From NCBI GenBank assembly GCA_041905525.1, contig JAYRKY010000007.1, forward strand, positions 62,001 through 126,000: DNA of 64,000 bases, read 5' to 3'. Positions 7,894 to 17,794 of this stretch are shown here, piece by piece. Each line of letters begins with the position of its first letter. Position 1 is the stretch's first letter. Source of the DNA: SHVO01 sp041905525 (GTDB lineage Bacteria > Pseudomonadota > Alphaproteobacteria > Rhodospirillales > Rhodospirillaceae). The position numbers were made by a program, and so were the translations under genes. The notes below the pieces were generated by a model. The model was not told the DNA's origin. It worked only from the letters and a program-made list of their open reading frames with translations, and did not search any database.

Positions 7894-9510
7894 TTAATTT
7901 TTTAGGTCTTCCAATGCCATAGAGGCCCCCTTTTCGGCGATCGCCATGACGGGAGCATTTGTATTGCCCGAGGTAATCGTCGGCATGACGGAAGCGTCGA
8001 TCACGCGGAGCCCCTCGAGTCCCCGCACCCTCAAGCGGTCATCGACGACCGCTTGAGGGTCCTCCCCCATCCGCGCCGTCCCGACCGGATGAAAGATCGT
8101 CGATCCGACCTGGCCCGCCGCCCGGGCGAGATCGTCGTCGGTCTCGAAAGCGGCGCCGGGGACATATTCGACCGGCGCGTACCGGCGCAGCGGCTCCTGC
8201 TCCACGATGCGGCGCGTCAGCCGAAGGGCCCGCGCCGCCACCGTGCGGTCATGGGGGTCGGAGAGGTAGTTCGGATCGATCCGCGGCGCTCGGGCGATAT
8301 CGGGGCTGGTAAGGTGGACGCCGCCGCGGCTGCGCGGCCGCAGATTGCACGGGGCCATAGTAAACGCCGGGAACGCGTGCAGGGGCTCCCCGAAGCGATC
8401 AAGGCTCAGCGGCTGAATGTGGAATTCGATGTCAGGCGTTTCCATCGCCGGATCGGAACGGGCGAAAAGACCCAGCTGGCTAGGCGCCATGGACATCGGG
8501 CCACTCCGGAACAACGCGTACTCGGCGCCGATCAGCATCTTGCCCAAGACGGTGCGAACGCGCTCGTTCAAGGTAGCTGCGCCAGCCACCTTATAGACAC
8601 AGCGCAATTGCAAATGATCTTGAAGATTCTCACCCACCCCGGGCAGGTGTCGAATGACCGGAATATGAAGGGCCCTCAGCCGGTTGGCGTCGCCAACCCC
8701 AGAGACTTCCAAGAGATGCGGCGATCCAATCGCGCCCGCCGCCAAGATAACGGACGCGCGGCATCGCACCGACCGCACGATTGAGTCTTGAACGTACTCG
8801 AGCCCGACCGCGCGCGTGCCTTCGAACAAGATGCGTTGTGCGACAGCCTTGGTCGCGACGGCAAGGTTGGTACGCTTGAGCACCGGGCGCAGGAACGCGG
8901 TCGCCGCGCTCCAGCGAAGACCGCGCCGCTGTGTCACGCTAAAATAACCTACGCCCTCGTCGTCGCTGGTCGTGATGCTGTCGCGCTTGGGGATTCCGGC
9001 CGCCGCCGCGGCGTCGGCGACGGCATCAAGCAGCGGCCAATGGAGGCGTTGCTTTTCGATGCGCACCTCGCCGCCTTCGCCATGAACCCCGAGATCCCCG
9101 GCAGCGAAATCCTCCAATTTCTTGAAGTGCGGCATCATGTCATCGGCGGCCCACCCCATGTTGCCGAGTTGGCGCCAATGGTCGTAGTCGGCGCGCTGGC
9201 CGCGGACGTAGATCATGCCGTTGATCGACGAACACCCGCCGAGCACGCGTCCGCGCGGATAGTTGAGCGCCTTGCCGCCGAGTCCCGTCTGGCTTTCGGT
9301 GCGGAAGCACCAGTCGGTGCGCGGGTTGCCCATGCAGTACAGGTACCCGACGGGAATTCGCACCCAGATGTAGTCGTCCTTCCCACCTGCTTCGATCAGC
9401 AGGACGCGGATTCTGGGATCGGAAGAAAGCCGATTGGCGAGCAGACAGCCGGCGGTGCCGCCACCGACGATGACGTAGTCAAAGTTTTCGGGTGCGGGCG
9501 GGGGGCTCAT
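7894..9510 (-). CDS. GMC-family FAD oxidoreductase (choline dehydrogenase-like)
   Basis: 538 residues. N-terminal FAD-binding DYVIVGGGTAGCLLANRLS, GMC signature 1 around YPRGRVLGGCSSINGMIYVR, and the C-terminal active site with FHPVGTARMG (catalytic His) and SGNTNAPVMAIAEKG. GMC enzymes oxidise primary or secondary alcohols; the substrate is not predictable here, and no betaine aldehyde dehydrogenase is adjacent, so choline is not favoured. ATG at 9510. It sits between glyS and ppdK, which are often closer together, so it looks like an insertion into a conserved block. Confidence 0.92.
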   Translation of the reverse strand: MSPPPAPENFDYVIVGGGTAGCLLANRLSSDPRIRVLLIEAGGKDDYIWVRIPVGYLYCMGNPRTDWCFRTESQTGLGGKALNYPRGRVLGGCSSINGMIYVRGQRADYDHWRQLGNMGWAADDMMPHFKKLEDFAAGDLGVHGEGGEVRIEKQRLHWPLLDAVADAAAAAGIPKRDSITTSDDEGVGYFSVTQRRGLRWSAATAFLRPVLKRTNLAVATKAVAQRILFEGTRAVGLEYVQDSIVRSVRCRASVILAAGAIGSPHLLEVSGVGDANRLRALHIPVIRHLPGVGENLQDHLQLRCVYKVAGAATLNERVRTVLGKMLIGAEYALFRSGPMSMAPSQLGLFARSDPAMETPDIEFHIQPLSLDRFGEPLHAFPAFTMAPCNLRPRSRGGVHLTSPDIARAPRIDPNYLSDPHDRTVAARALRLTRRIVEQEPLRRYAPVEYVPGAAFETDDDLARAAGQVGSTIFHPVGTARMGEDPQAVVDDRLRVRGLEGLRVIDASVMPTITSGNTNAPVMAIAEKGASMALEDLKN

Positions 9511-9570
9511 GGTCTCAGCTTCGCGGCTCTCGATCCCGGGGACAAGCCCCAGGATCGCTCAAAGTGGCCG

Positions 9571-11637
9571 TTAGCCTTCGATCTTCGAAAAGTCGGCAAC
9601 CTGATTCATCACCGCGACGATACGTGCAAGGAGCTTCAGGCGGGCGGCGCGCTGGTCCGCGTTGTCGGTGTTGACCGTCACCTTTTCGAAGAAGGCATCG
9701 ACCGGAGCCCGCAGCTCGGCCAGCAACTTCATGGCGGCGGTGAACGCCTCCTTGCCGAGGACGTCTTTGACAGGCCCGTCGACGCGATCGAGGGCGTCCA
9801 GGAGGGATGCCGCTTCGGGAGCGCCGAGTTGCTCGCCGGTCACGTCGCCGGAGTAGGCCGTGTTGTCCTTCTTTTCCTCAATACGCAGAATGTTGGCCGC
9901 GCGTTTGTAGGCGACCAGGAGGTTAGCGCCGTCGTCACTCGTCAGGAACGCCGCGAGCGCCTCGACACGGGCGATCAGACGCACGAGATCGTCTTCCGTG
10001 CCAAGCGCGAACACGGCCGACACATAGTCGTGACGCACGCCCTTTTCGCGCAGGTGAACCTTGAGACGGTCGGCGAAGAACTCCAGCACATCCTCGGCGA
10101 CTTTGTTTCCATCGGCTTTCAGGCTTTCGTAGCCCGCGAGCGCATGGCCAAAGGCCGCGCGCAGCGGAAGCCGCAGCTTGTTTTCGAGAATGATGCGGAT
10201 CACGCCGAGGGCGGCGCGGCGCAGCGCGTACGGATCTTTCGAGCCGGTCGGCTTTTCATTGATGGCAAAGAACCCGACAAGACTATCGAACTTGTCTGCA
10301 AGCGAGACGGCGATGCTGACGGGCTTGGATGGACAGGCGTCCGCCGGCCCGAGGGGCGAATAGTGTTCGGCGATGGCGTCCGCGACGGACGCGGATTCCT
10401 TATCGTGCAGGGCATAGTAGCGGCCCATGACGCCTTGAAGGTCCGGAAACTCGCCGACCATGCCGGTTGAAAGGTCAGCCTTGCAGAGAAGTGCGGCCCG
10501 TTCGGCGTCGGCACGGTCTGCGCCGACAAATCCTGCGAGATGACCGGCCAGCTTGACCAGACGTTTCGTCTTGTCGAGCACGGTTCCGAGGGCGGCCTGA
10601 AACACACGCTCCTGCAGCTTCTCGACGCGGGACGCGAGCGGCTGCTCGCGATCTTGATCCCAGAAGAACTTGGCATCTGAGAGACGCGCGCCCAGCACGC
10701 GCTCATTCCCCGCGATAATGGCCTTGCCCTTATCCTTGGTGACCATGTTGGCGATGACGCCGAAACGGTTGGCAAAAGCTCCCGTCTTGGTCGAAAGCGC
10801 GAAGTACTTTTGATGCTTGCGCATCGCCGAGGTCATGACTTCGGCGGGAACGTCCATGAAGGCTTCGGGAATGGTGCCAAGCAACGGCACCGGCCATTCG
10901 ACGAGGCCGATCACTTCGGAGAGGAGCCCGGCGTCCGCCCGCACCGACAGCCCTTCGGCGGCGGCGAGCCGCGCGAGCTCGCGCGTGATGATCTCTTCGC
11001 GTTCGGACGGCTCGACGACGACATGCGCCTTCCGGAGCTTTGCGACATAATCCGCCGCGTTCTTAACTGTGATGGTCTGCGGCGCGAGAAAACGATGGCC
11101 GACCGTGGAGTTGCCCGCCGAGACGCGCGCGAACTCCACCGGCACGACCGCGCCGTCAAACAGGCAGATGATGCTGTGCAGCGGACGCACCCAGCGCGTC
11201 GGGTTCGTGCCCCAACGCATCGACTTCGGCCACGGCAACTGCGCCAGGGCGGCCTCGATGATCTCCTTCAGAACGACCGCGGTGGCGCGGCCCTTCTTCG
11301 TCACGACCGAGAAGTAGAACTTGCCCTTCGGCAGATCGCGGACTTCGGCCTGATCGATGGATGTGAGCCCTGCGGCCTTCATAAAGCCTTGCAGCGCCTG
11401 CTCCGGCGCGCCGACTTGCGGGCCTTTGCGTTCCTCGGTGGTGTCGGGCTGAGCCTTCGGCAAGCCGTCCGCCACCAACATCAGGCGGCGCGGACCGCCG
11501 ACGGCGCGCAATGACTTGGGTTCAAGGCCCTGGCCCTTGAGGCTTTCGATGACAAGACGGGCGAGGTCTTCGGCCGCACGCGTCTGCATGCGCGCCGGGA
11601 TTTCCTCGGAGAAGATTTCGAGAAGGAGCTCAGCCAT
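9571..11637 (-). CDS. glyS: Glycyl-tRNA synthetase beta subunit
   Basis: 688 residues. Begins MAELLLEIFSEEIPARMQ, the standard GlyS N-terminus, and contains FDGAVVPVEFARVSAGN and YALRRAALGVIRIILEN (HD-like and tRNA-binding parts). With GlyQ it forms the alpha2beta2 enzyme that charges tRNA-Gly. The true start is ATG 11637; the open frame continues upstream into glyQ sequence. It begins five bases after glyQ ends, so the two are one operon. Full length, no visible defects. Confidence 0.97.
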   Translation of the reverse strand: MAELLLEIFSEEIPARMQTRAAEDLARLVIESLKGQGLEPKSLRAVGGPRRLMLVADGLPKAQPDTTEERKGPQVGAPEQALQGFMKAAGLTSIDQAEVRDLPKGKFYFSVVTKKGRATAVVLKEIIEAALAQLPWPKSMRWGTNPTRWVRPLHSIICLFDGAVVPVEFARVSAGNSTVGHRFLAPQTITVKNAADYVAKLRKAHVVVEPSEREEIITRELARLAAAEGLSVRADAGLLSEVIGLVEWPVPLLGTIPEAFMDVPAEVMTSAMRKHQKYFALSTKTGAFANRFGVIANMVTKDKGKAIIAGNERVLGARLSDAKFFWDQDREQPLASRVEKLQERVFQAALGTVLDKTKRLVKLAGHLAGFVGADRADAERAALLCKADLSTGMVGEFPDLQGVMGRYYALHDKESASVADAIAEHYSPLGPADACPSKPVSIAVSLADKFDSLVGFFAINEKPTGSKDPYALRRAALGVIRIILENKLRLPLRAAFGHALAGYESLKADGNKVAEDVLEFFADRLKVHLREKGVRHDYVSAVFALGTEDDLVRLIARVEALAAFLTSDDGANLLVAYKRAANILRIEEKKDNTAYSGDVTGEQLGAPEAASLLDALDRVDGPVKDVLGKEAFTAAMKLLAELRAPVDAFFEKVTVNTDNADQRAARLKLLARIVAVMNQVADFSKIEG

Positions 11638-11642
11638 GACGA

Positions 11643-12767
<1,125 letters not shown>

Positions 12768-12884
12768 CGGTCTTTTCCATATCTAAAAGGTGCCGGGAAG
12801 CTACCGACCGAGAGGCTTCAAATCAACATGCGCGGGAGGGCAATGGCGGAAAAAGACCGGAACCAGCGGCGCGGGAGCGCGAAT

Positions 12885-13124
12885 TCAGGTCTTTTCGCAC
12901 GAACAGACGATGCCCGCAGCGACGTAAGCGCCGCATTTCCGGCATCGCACGAGGTCATGGACCACCGGCGGCCCCGCCCGCGGCGGCCCGGGCGCGCGTA
13001 CGTCCGCACCGGCCATGCGCGCGGCTGCGCGGCTCATGTCGGTCAGCCGCCACCGGTATTTGAAACCGAGGTAGACGACGATGATCACTCCGATGGTGAA
13101 GAGGATTTTCAGGATGGAGATCAC
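12885..13124 (-). CDS. Small membrane protein with C-terminal zinc-ribbon-like cysteines
   Basis: 79 residues from GTG 13124. An N-terminal membrane helix (ILKILFTIGVIIVVYLGF) is followed by a Pro/Ala-rich stretch and a C-terminal CRKCGAYVAAGIVCSC, a four-Cys set likely to bind zinc. The GTG overlaps the S49 peptidase stop as GTGA and has GAGG upstream, so translation is probably coupled. The family is not named but this position (S49 peptidase, small protein, glyQ) recurs in Alphaproteobacteria. Function unknown; perhaps a membrane-anchored adaptor. Confidence 0.75.
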   Translation of the reverse strand: MISILKILFTIGVIIVVYLGFKYRWRLTDMSRAAARMAGADVRAPGPPRAGPPVVHDLVRCRKCGAYVAAGIVCSCEKT

Positions 13125-14002
13125 AGGCCGAACCTCGCCCAATGGGCGCGTTCTTCTACGGCGGAGATCAATTCAGACGCCCACCCCATCCGCGCATCCG
13201 TGGTGTCCGGCGCCGAGAAACCGACCTTGCCCAGGCGCCGCTCCAACCAGTTCATGGGCCGCTCGACTGTCAAGAACCGGACATCGGGCCCGTACTTGCG
13301 CCGCATGATCGTCCGCATATCGCCCAGCCCGTCGACCAATCCCAACTCCAACGCGCGCTCACCGGTCCAGATATCGCCGTTGAACACCGTCTCGTCACTC
13401 GCGGTCAGACGTTCGCCGCGGCGGTTGCGCACGAAGGTCGTGAACTGCCGATGGATGTCTTTTTGAATCGCATCAAGGCGGGCGAGATCGTCTGGGTTTT
13501 CCGGCTTGAAGGGATCGAGAAAGCTTTTGTGCGCGCCCTGAGCATGCACGCGGCGCTCGACGCCCATTTTCGCGATGAGGTCCTGAAAACCGAAGCCCGC
13601 GGAGATCACACCGATCGATCCGACCACAGACATGGCGTCGGCGTAAATCTCGTCCGCCGCCAGCGCCAGCCAATAGCCGCCGGAGGCCGCGATATCTTCG
13701 GCGAAGGCGAAGACCGGAATTTTGTTATCCTTAGAGAGCTGTCGGATGCGGGTCGCAATCTGCGCCGACTGGACGGGCGAGCCGCCGGGCGAATTGATCT
13801 GGAGACAGACCGCGCGCACGTGTTTCGAGAACGCCTTTTTCAGGGTCTGCTCGAGCGCGGTCAGGCTGAGCCCGCGGCGGCCGAAGCCCACGGCGCCAAT
13901 GACACCCTGGAGGCGCACGACGGCCACCGACGGCGTCGGTAGTTTCGCGCGCACGATGCCGTGGTCGGCTAGAAAATCGTTGAGACGATCCATCACTTCC
14001 AT
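13121..14002 (-). CDS. sppA: S49-family signal peptide peptidase-like protease
   Basis: 293 residues. VRAVCLQINSPGGSPVQSA is the oxyanion region, AEDIAASGGYWLALAADEIYA contains the nucleophilic Ser (ASGGYW), and the general-base Lys is likely in HAQGAHKSFLDPFKPE. The length fits the short SppA/SohB type rather than the 600-residue E. coli form. No clear N-terminal signal is present, so it may act on the cytoplasmic side. It precedes the zinc-ribbon protein and glyQ on the same strand. Confidence 0.88.
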   Translation of the reverse strand: MEVMDRLNDFLADHGIVRAKLPTPSVAVVRLQGVIGAVGFGRRGLSLTALEQTLKKAFSKHVRAVCLQINSPGGSPVQSAQIATRIRQLSKDNKIPVFAFAEDIAASGGYWLALAADEIYADAMSVVGSIGVISAGFGFQDLIAKMGVERRVHAQGAHKSFLDPFKPENPDDLARLDAIQKDIHRQFTTFVRNRRGERLTASDETVFNGDIWTGERALELGLVDGLGDMRTIMRRKYGPDVRFLTVERPMNWLERRLGKVGFSAPDTTDARMGWASELISAVEERAHWARFGL

Positions 14003-14074
14003 AAGGTCAGCTTACCATATCGGCCAGGGACACGAGTCCTCACAATTTCGGTGCGCATTTGGGGGACGCAAGGC

Positions 14075-14797
14075 CTAGAGGGCACTCGCCCCGCGGAGAA
14101 CGGCCTCGGCGGCGGGCGTATAGCCGCCGTCGTCGTCATGCAGGACCAGGCCCGGCAGGAGCGTATCGGGCGAGCGCCTGCCCTTGCCCGCATCGACAAT
14201 CACGCGCCGCGCCGGCAGGCCCGTCTTTGGATGTATTGCGCGAATGCGAATGTCACCCGCGCGGCCGTGCAAGACGCCAAGGATATCGGAAAGACGATCA
14301 GCCCGATGCACAATGACAAGCCGCCCTTTGGGTTTCAGGGCTGCAAGACAATGCGTGAGCCAGGCGGCAAGATCCAAATTTCCCTCCATATGGGCGACCG
14401 CCAGTGAGGCGTCCGGAGGCGGCGTGCCGCTTTCAGCAAAGGGCGGATTGGTCATCACGACGTCGTAAGCGCCGTGGGCGACGCCGGCGAGATTACCTGT
14501 GATGACCTGCGCCGAACCGGCCAGCTGATTGAGACCGATGCCGGCGCAAGCGAACTTGGCCAGCGTGGGCTGAAGTTCGAGGCCGACCACGTGAATCCCC
14601 GGCACACGCGCGGCAAGACAGAACATGGCGGCCCCGGTGCCGCACCCCGCATCCAGCACAACGTGGCCGGCCCTCGCCGGAACAGCGGCGGCAAGTAAAA
14701 TCGGATCGACGGCGACGCGATAGCCCGTCACGGGCTGGCGAATGACAACGCGCCCGTCCAGCAACCGGTCTTCCGTATAGGAGACGTCCTGCGACAT
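14075..14797 (-). CDS. TrmN6-like tRNA adenine-N6 methyltransferase
   Basis: 240 residues from ATG 14797. SAM-binding motif VLDAGCGTGAAMFCLAARV and catalytic VVMTNPPFAESG (NPPF) place it with YfiC/TrmN6, which makes m6A37 in tRNA-Val. Its opening DRLLDGRVVIRQPVTGYRVA with DPILLAA is the family's N-terminus. The frame runs to a TTG at 14830, but that adds residues outside the family. Located just upstream of the S49 peptidase on the same strand. Target tRNA is inferred from family only. Confidence 0.87.
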   Translation of the reverse strand: MSQDVSYTEDRLLDGRVVIRQPVTGYRVAVDPILLAAAVPARAGHVVLDAGCGTGAAMFCLAARVPGIHVVGLELQPTLAKFACAGIGLNQLAGSAQVITGNLAGVAHGAYDVVMTNPPFAESGTPPPDASLAVAHMEGNLDLAAWLTHCLAALKPKGRLVIVHRADRLSDILGVLHGRAGDIRIRAIHPKTGLPARRVIVDAGKGRRSPDTLLPGLVLHDDDGGYTPAAEAVLRGASAL

Positions 14798-14947
14798 AGG
14801 CGTAGAAGATAACGAGAAGCACACGCGCAACGCGACGTTTTTCTTCCGGCCCGCCGCGCTACTCGCGGCGACGCGCCCTTTCCGCCGCCGTTTGAAACTT
14901 GGCGCAGGCGGGAGACGTTAAGGCTTCGACGATCAAGGAGCATTCGC

Positions 14948-15193
14948 ATGCGCAAACCAATCTTCCTTCTGCTTTCGGCCCCGGCCCTCGTGGCCCTTAC
15001 CCTTGGCACCGCGGCCTGTACGCGGGTCAAGAACGAAGTTGGAATTCCCAACACCTTCACCTTTGATTGCAAGCGCGGCCTGGATGCAGATTGCGATGCG
15101 CAGGCGTACGCCGCGTGCCCGAACGGATACGAGAACGCCGCGCGGATCACCGCCGATTCCAAAATGCAGACGCGGGTGATCCGCTGCCGCTAA
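14948..15193 (+). CDS. Small exported protein, probable lipoprotein
   Basis: 81 residues. A signal peptide ends in LTLGTAAC, a plausible lipobox with Cys24 as lipid anchor. The mature part has five more Cys (e.g. FDCKRGLDADCDAQ and AACPNGY), suggesting disulfides in the periplasm. AAGGAG precedes ATG 14948 at good distance. It is divergent from the methyltransferase gene. No family recognised. Confidence 0.75.
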   Translation: MRKPIFLLLSAPALVALTLGTAACTRVKNEVGIPNTFTFDCKRGLDADCDAQAYAACPNGYENAARITADSKMQTRVIRCR

Positions 15194-15410
15194 CGCGGCG
15201 AGATGACATCTCGGTCAGTTCGCCTGCGGTTGCTTGATCGAAGGGCATGGCACCTTACTGCGAGATCATCTGGGTTTGGCCCCCCTTTTTACCGTGCTGG
15301 GTGTACCCCTCGCCCCCCGCGCCGCCCGCCCGCGGGCGGCTCGACTAGGCGAGGTTCATACCCACCGAAACTCTGGCGCGCCCTCCGTCGTTGTTCTGAC
15401 AGGAGGATCG

Positions 15411-15620
15411 ATGACGACATTCATGTGCCGCACCATTGCCCGCACGGGCACACCGCGCCCGCCCTTTCTGATCCGGGCACGGGAACCGCTGGAGGCCGCC
15501 GCGAAAGCGAGCCTGCATCTGGCGGGAGAAGACTATCGAACGGTTGAAGTTTGGACGGCACGCAAACGCGCGGTCGCCCTGATGAACCCCGGAATTCCGA
15601 AATCGCGCTATCTATCGTAA
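15411..15620 (+). CDS. Small conserved-type protein of unknown function
   Basis: 69 residues. ATG 15411 is preceded by a perfect AGGAGG. The predicted order is beta, alpha, beta: FLIRAREPLEAAAKASLH then YRTVEVWTARKRAVAL. That layout resembles a common small alphaproteobacterial family in which a helix is followed by a strand reading VE(V/L)W. It lies tail to tail with another such protein, 16 bp apart. Function unknown. Confidence 0.6.
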   Translation: MTTFMCRTIARTGTPRPPFLIRAREPLEAAAKASLHLAGEDYRTVEVWTARKRAVALMNPGIPKSRYLS

Positions 15621-15636
15621 CGGTTGCCGAAACAGT

Positions 15637-15849
15637 CTAACTCACCAGCAATTCCAGGCACTTTTTGCGCTGAAGGGCGGCCCGCTTGCGCAAAAGGACA
15701 AGATCCGAACCCTGCCAAATTTCGATCGCAGCTTCGCTGCGCATGAATTTTGTGGCGCAGACCGCAGCGTCTTCAGGGCTGGCGGCATCAATCGGTGGCA
15801 GTGTGACGCGCCGATTTTTCGCGTAGACCAAGAAACAAAAATAAACCAA
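15637..15849 (-). CDS. Small conserved-type protein of unknown function
   Basis: 70 residues, TTG start at 15849 with GAGGTG just upstream. Pattern: YFCFLVYAKNRRVTLPP (strand), IDAASPEDAAVCATKFM (helix), AAIEIWQGSDLVLL (strand), then a basic tail. The IEIWQG strand parallels VEVWTA in the neighbouring protein. It could be a small cytoplasmic ligand-binding or signalling fold. No function can be assigned. Confidence 0.55.
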   Translation of the reverse strand: MVYFCFLVYAKNRRVTLPPIDAASPEDAAVCATKFMRSEAAIEIWQGSDLVLLRKRAALQRKKCLELLVS

Positions 15850-15979
15850 ACGGCACCTCGGCGATGTTACCGAAGACTAACGTCACGACGGTGCAAAAGT
15901 TGCTCGGTGCGCCGCACCTCAACTTCGAGAATATAGGACAGCGGCTATGCGAGCTTGGGCGCCGCGCTATATTGCGGAT

Positions 15980-16861
15980 ATGAAAGTCGCGACCTTCAAC
16001 GTCAACAACATCGCCCGGCGACTGCCAAATCTTCTCGCGTGGCTAAAGACGGCAAAACCCGATGTCGTCTGTTGGCAGGAATTGAAAGCGGAGGACTCCG
16101 CGTTCCCGGCGCAGGCGCTGGAGAAGGCCGGATACGGCGCCGTTTGGTGCGGACAGCGCACATATAACGGCGTGGCGATCCTCGCGCGCGGGAAGACACC
16201 GGTGGTGACCCGCCGCGCCCTGCCGGGCGATGCGACGGATGTTCAAGCCCGCTATATCGAGGCGGCGATCGATGGCACGCTGTTCGCGTCAATCTACCTG
16301 CCGAACGGCAATCCGCAGCCTGGACCGAAGTTCGATTACAAGCTTGCTTGGTTCAAGCGCCTGATCGCCCACGCGCGCGCTCTAAAGAAGGCGAATATCC
16401 CGGTTATCCTGGCCGGCGACTTCAACGTGGTGCCTACCGACCTGGACATCTACCCGTCGAAATCCTGGGACGACGACGCCTTGTTGCAGCCGGAGAGCCG
16501 CGCCGCCTTCAAGAATCTGATCGGTCAGGGGTGGATCGATTGCGTGCGCATGCTGCACCCCGATGCGCCGATGTATTCGTTCTGGGATTACATGCGCAAC
16601 CGCTGGCCGCGCGATGCGGGGCTTCGGATCGACGCCATTCTCATCAGCCCGGACCTTGGGCCGCTCTTGACGGCCGCGGGCGTTGACCGGGCGGTGAGAG
16701 GCAAACCCGGCGCCAGCGATCACGCGCCGGTGTGGGCGAACCTCAAAGACTACGCGCGGCCGGGTTCCAGGAATTCCGGGCAGATATCGAGGGCAACCCG
16801 GCGCGCGCGGGTCAAATCCTCATCCAAGACCATTAAGCGGCGCGGAAAAGCGGCGCCGTAG
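15980..16861 (+). CDS. xthA: Exodeoxyribonuclease III
   Basis: 293 residues from ATG 15980. MKVATFNVNNIARRLPNLL, CWQELK (metal-binding Glu), NGVAILAR, LAGDFNVVPTDLDIY (catalytic Asp/Asn) and ASDHAPVWANL (catalytic Asp-His) are the ExoIII core, an AP endonuclease and 3'-exonuclease of base excision repair. An in-frame ATG at 15947 has a better AGGA and could add 11 residues. The last 37 codons, after the normal family end at DHAPVW, run antisense into the DUF2007 gene: a 112-bp convergent overlap. Confidence 0.93.
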   Translation: MKVATFNVNNIARRLPNLLAWLKTAKPDVVCWQELKAEDSAFPAQALEKAGYGAVWCGQRTYNGVAILARGKTPVVTRRALPGDATDVQARYIEAAIDGTLFASIYLPNGNPQPGPKFDYKLAWFKRLIAHARALKKANIPVILAGDFNVVPTDLDIYPSKSWDDDALLQPESRAAFKNLIGQGWIDCVRMLHPDAPMYSFWDYMRNRWPRDAGLRIDAILISPDLGPLLTAAGVDRAVRGKPGASDHAPVWANLKDYARPGSRNSGQISRATRRARVKSSSKTIKRRGKAAP

Positions 16862-16968
16862 ATATCCGCGATCCCGTCAAACACCACGGCCTCGATCCCC
16901 GCATCCGCAAGGGCGGCGAGCATCGCTGAAATCAAAACAGGGTTATCGCTGCGCAGAAGCTCGACCAT
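16750..16968 (-). CDS. DUF2007 protein (putative signal transducing protein)
   Basis: 72 residues. MVELLRSDNPVLISAMLAA with ALADAGIEAVVFD and RLMVLDEDLTRAR matches DUF2007, a small ferredoxin-like fold whose role is not established. It usually lies between the TrmN-like methylase and polyprenyl synthetase genes in Alphaproteobacteria, and is in the same neighbourhood here. Its 3' part overlaps the xthA 3' end on the opposite strand by 112 bp. Confidence 0.85.
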   Translation of the reverse strand: MVELLRSDNPVLISAMLAALADAGIEAVVFDGIADIYGAAFPRRLMVLDEDLTRARRVALDICPEFLEPGRA

Positions 16969-16972
16969 GCGG

Positions 16973-17794
16973 CTATGGATAATGCTTCATGGCCTGCTCA
17001 AGCAACCGAGCAAGTCGGACGCCGGCCTTGGCCATTTGGTCGAGAGCAATGGGACGGTTCTGCCGCACGTAAAGTTCGCCAAGTTCGAGGCCTCCGGGAT
17101 TGCCGACATAGCCCGTCGCCGGGCTGCGCATAAGCGTGAGACTCTCGTTAGCCCATACCAGCGGCGGGGCGTCCACCCAATCGAACGTCCTGTTCGACGG
17201 GACAACGGGCCGGAAGCGCACAGGCTCCGTCTCGTCGCCTTTGTGCTCGTATTCGACCAAGGCGTAGTCCCAGATGCCGTGCATGGTCCAATCTTCGCCG
17301 AACAACTTGACTTTCAGCAGTGTACCGCGGCGGTCTTCCTGAAAACCTGTGTGCAGCGGCTGGTGGAGGTCGCCGACGAAGTGCGCCAGAAACTTCAGCG
17401 CCTGGGCGCGCTCAGCCTTCGGGACAGGGCTCTTGAGGATTTCGAACTGGCGTTCGATTTCACGCACGGCGCAACTCGTCTCGGTGGGACAGTCCCGTTC
17501 CATGACGATTTCGGTCGCGCCTTTCGGCACGCTGACATAGTGCCACGGCCCGGTCTCGCGATGTTCCTCGCGGTAGGCATCGGCCCAATTGCAGGAGTCG
17601 GCGAACTCCGCTTGCGATTTGAAGTCCAGGAGGTCGAGGATCTTGCTGCGCGCCTCTTCCGTCAGATCGTCCCAGGTCTTGTTGCACACCATGCGGTGGC
17701 CAAGATCGCCCCAGGCGGACGCCGGAGAAGGCGCAGCCGCAAGCCCAACGCTGAACAGCGCCGCGCACGGGACCACGCGCGAGCGCACCCTCAC
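16973..17794 (-). CDS. Exported S1/P1-type nuclease, copy 1
   Basis: 273 residues from GTG 17794, which overlaps the kinase stop as GTGA. A signal peptide ends at SPASA; the mature protein starts with Trp28 (WGDLGHRMV), the N-terminal zinc ligand of this family. All other ligands can be followed: His33, Asp in DSCNWADAY, His in HYVSVP, LKFLAHFVGDLHQPLH, and MHGIWDYALVE (His and Asp). It should degrade single-stranded DNA or RNA or 3'-nucleotides in the periplasm using three Zn ions. Coupling to a sensor kinase gene is unusual. Confidence 0.9.
   Translation of the reverse strand: MRVRSRVVPCAALFSVGLAAAPSPASAWGDLGHRMVCNKTWDDLTEEARSKILDLLDFKSQAEFADSCNWADAYREEHRETGPWHYVSVPKGATEIVMERDCPTETSCAVREIERQFEILKSPVPKAERAQALKFLAHFVGDLHQPLHTGFQEDRRGTLLKVKLFGEDWTMHGIWDYALVEYEHKGDETEPVRFRPVVPSNRTFDWVDAPPLVWANESLTLMRSPATGYVGNPGGLELGELYVRQNRPIALDQMAKAGVRLARLLEQAMKHYP

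Noticed and set aside
8788..10470. 560-codon plus-strand frame across the GMC oxidoreductase and glyS
   Set aside because: It spans two real opposite-strand genes and has no domain signs.
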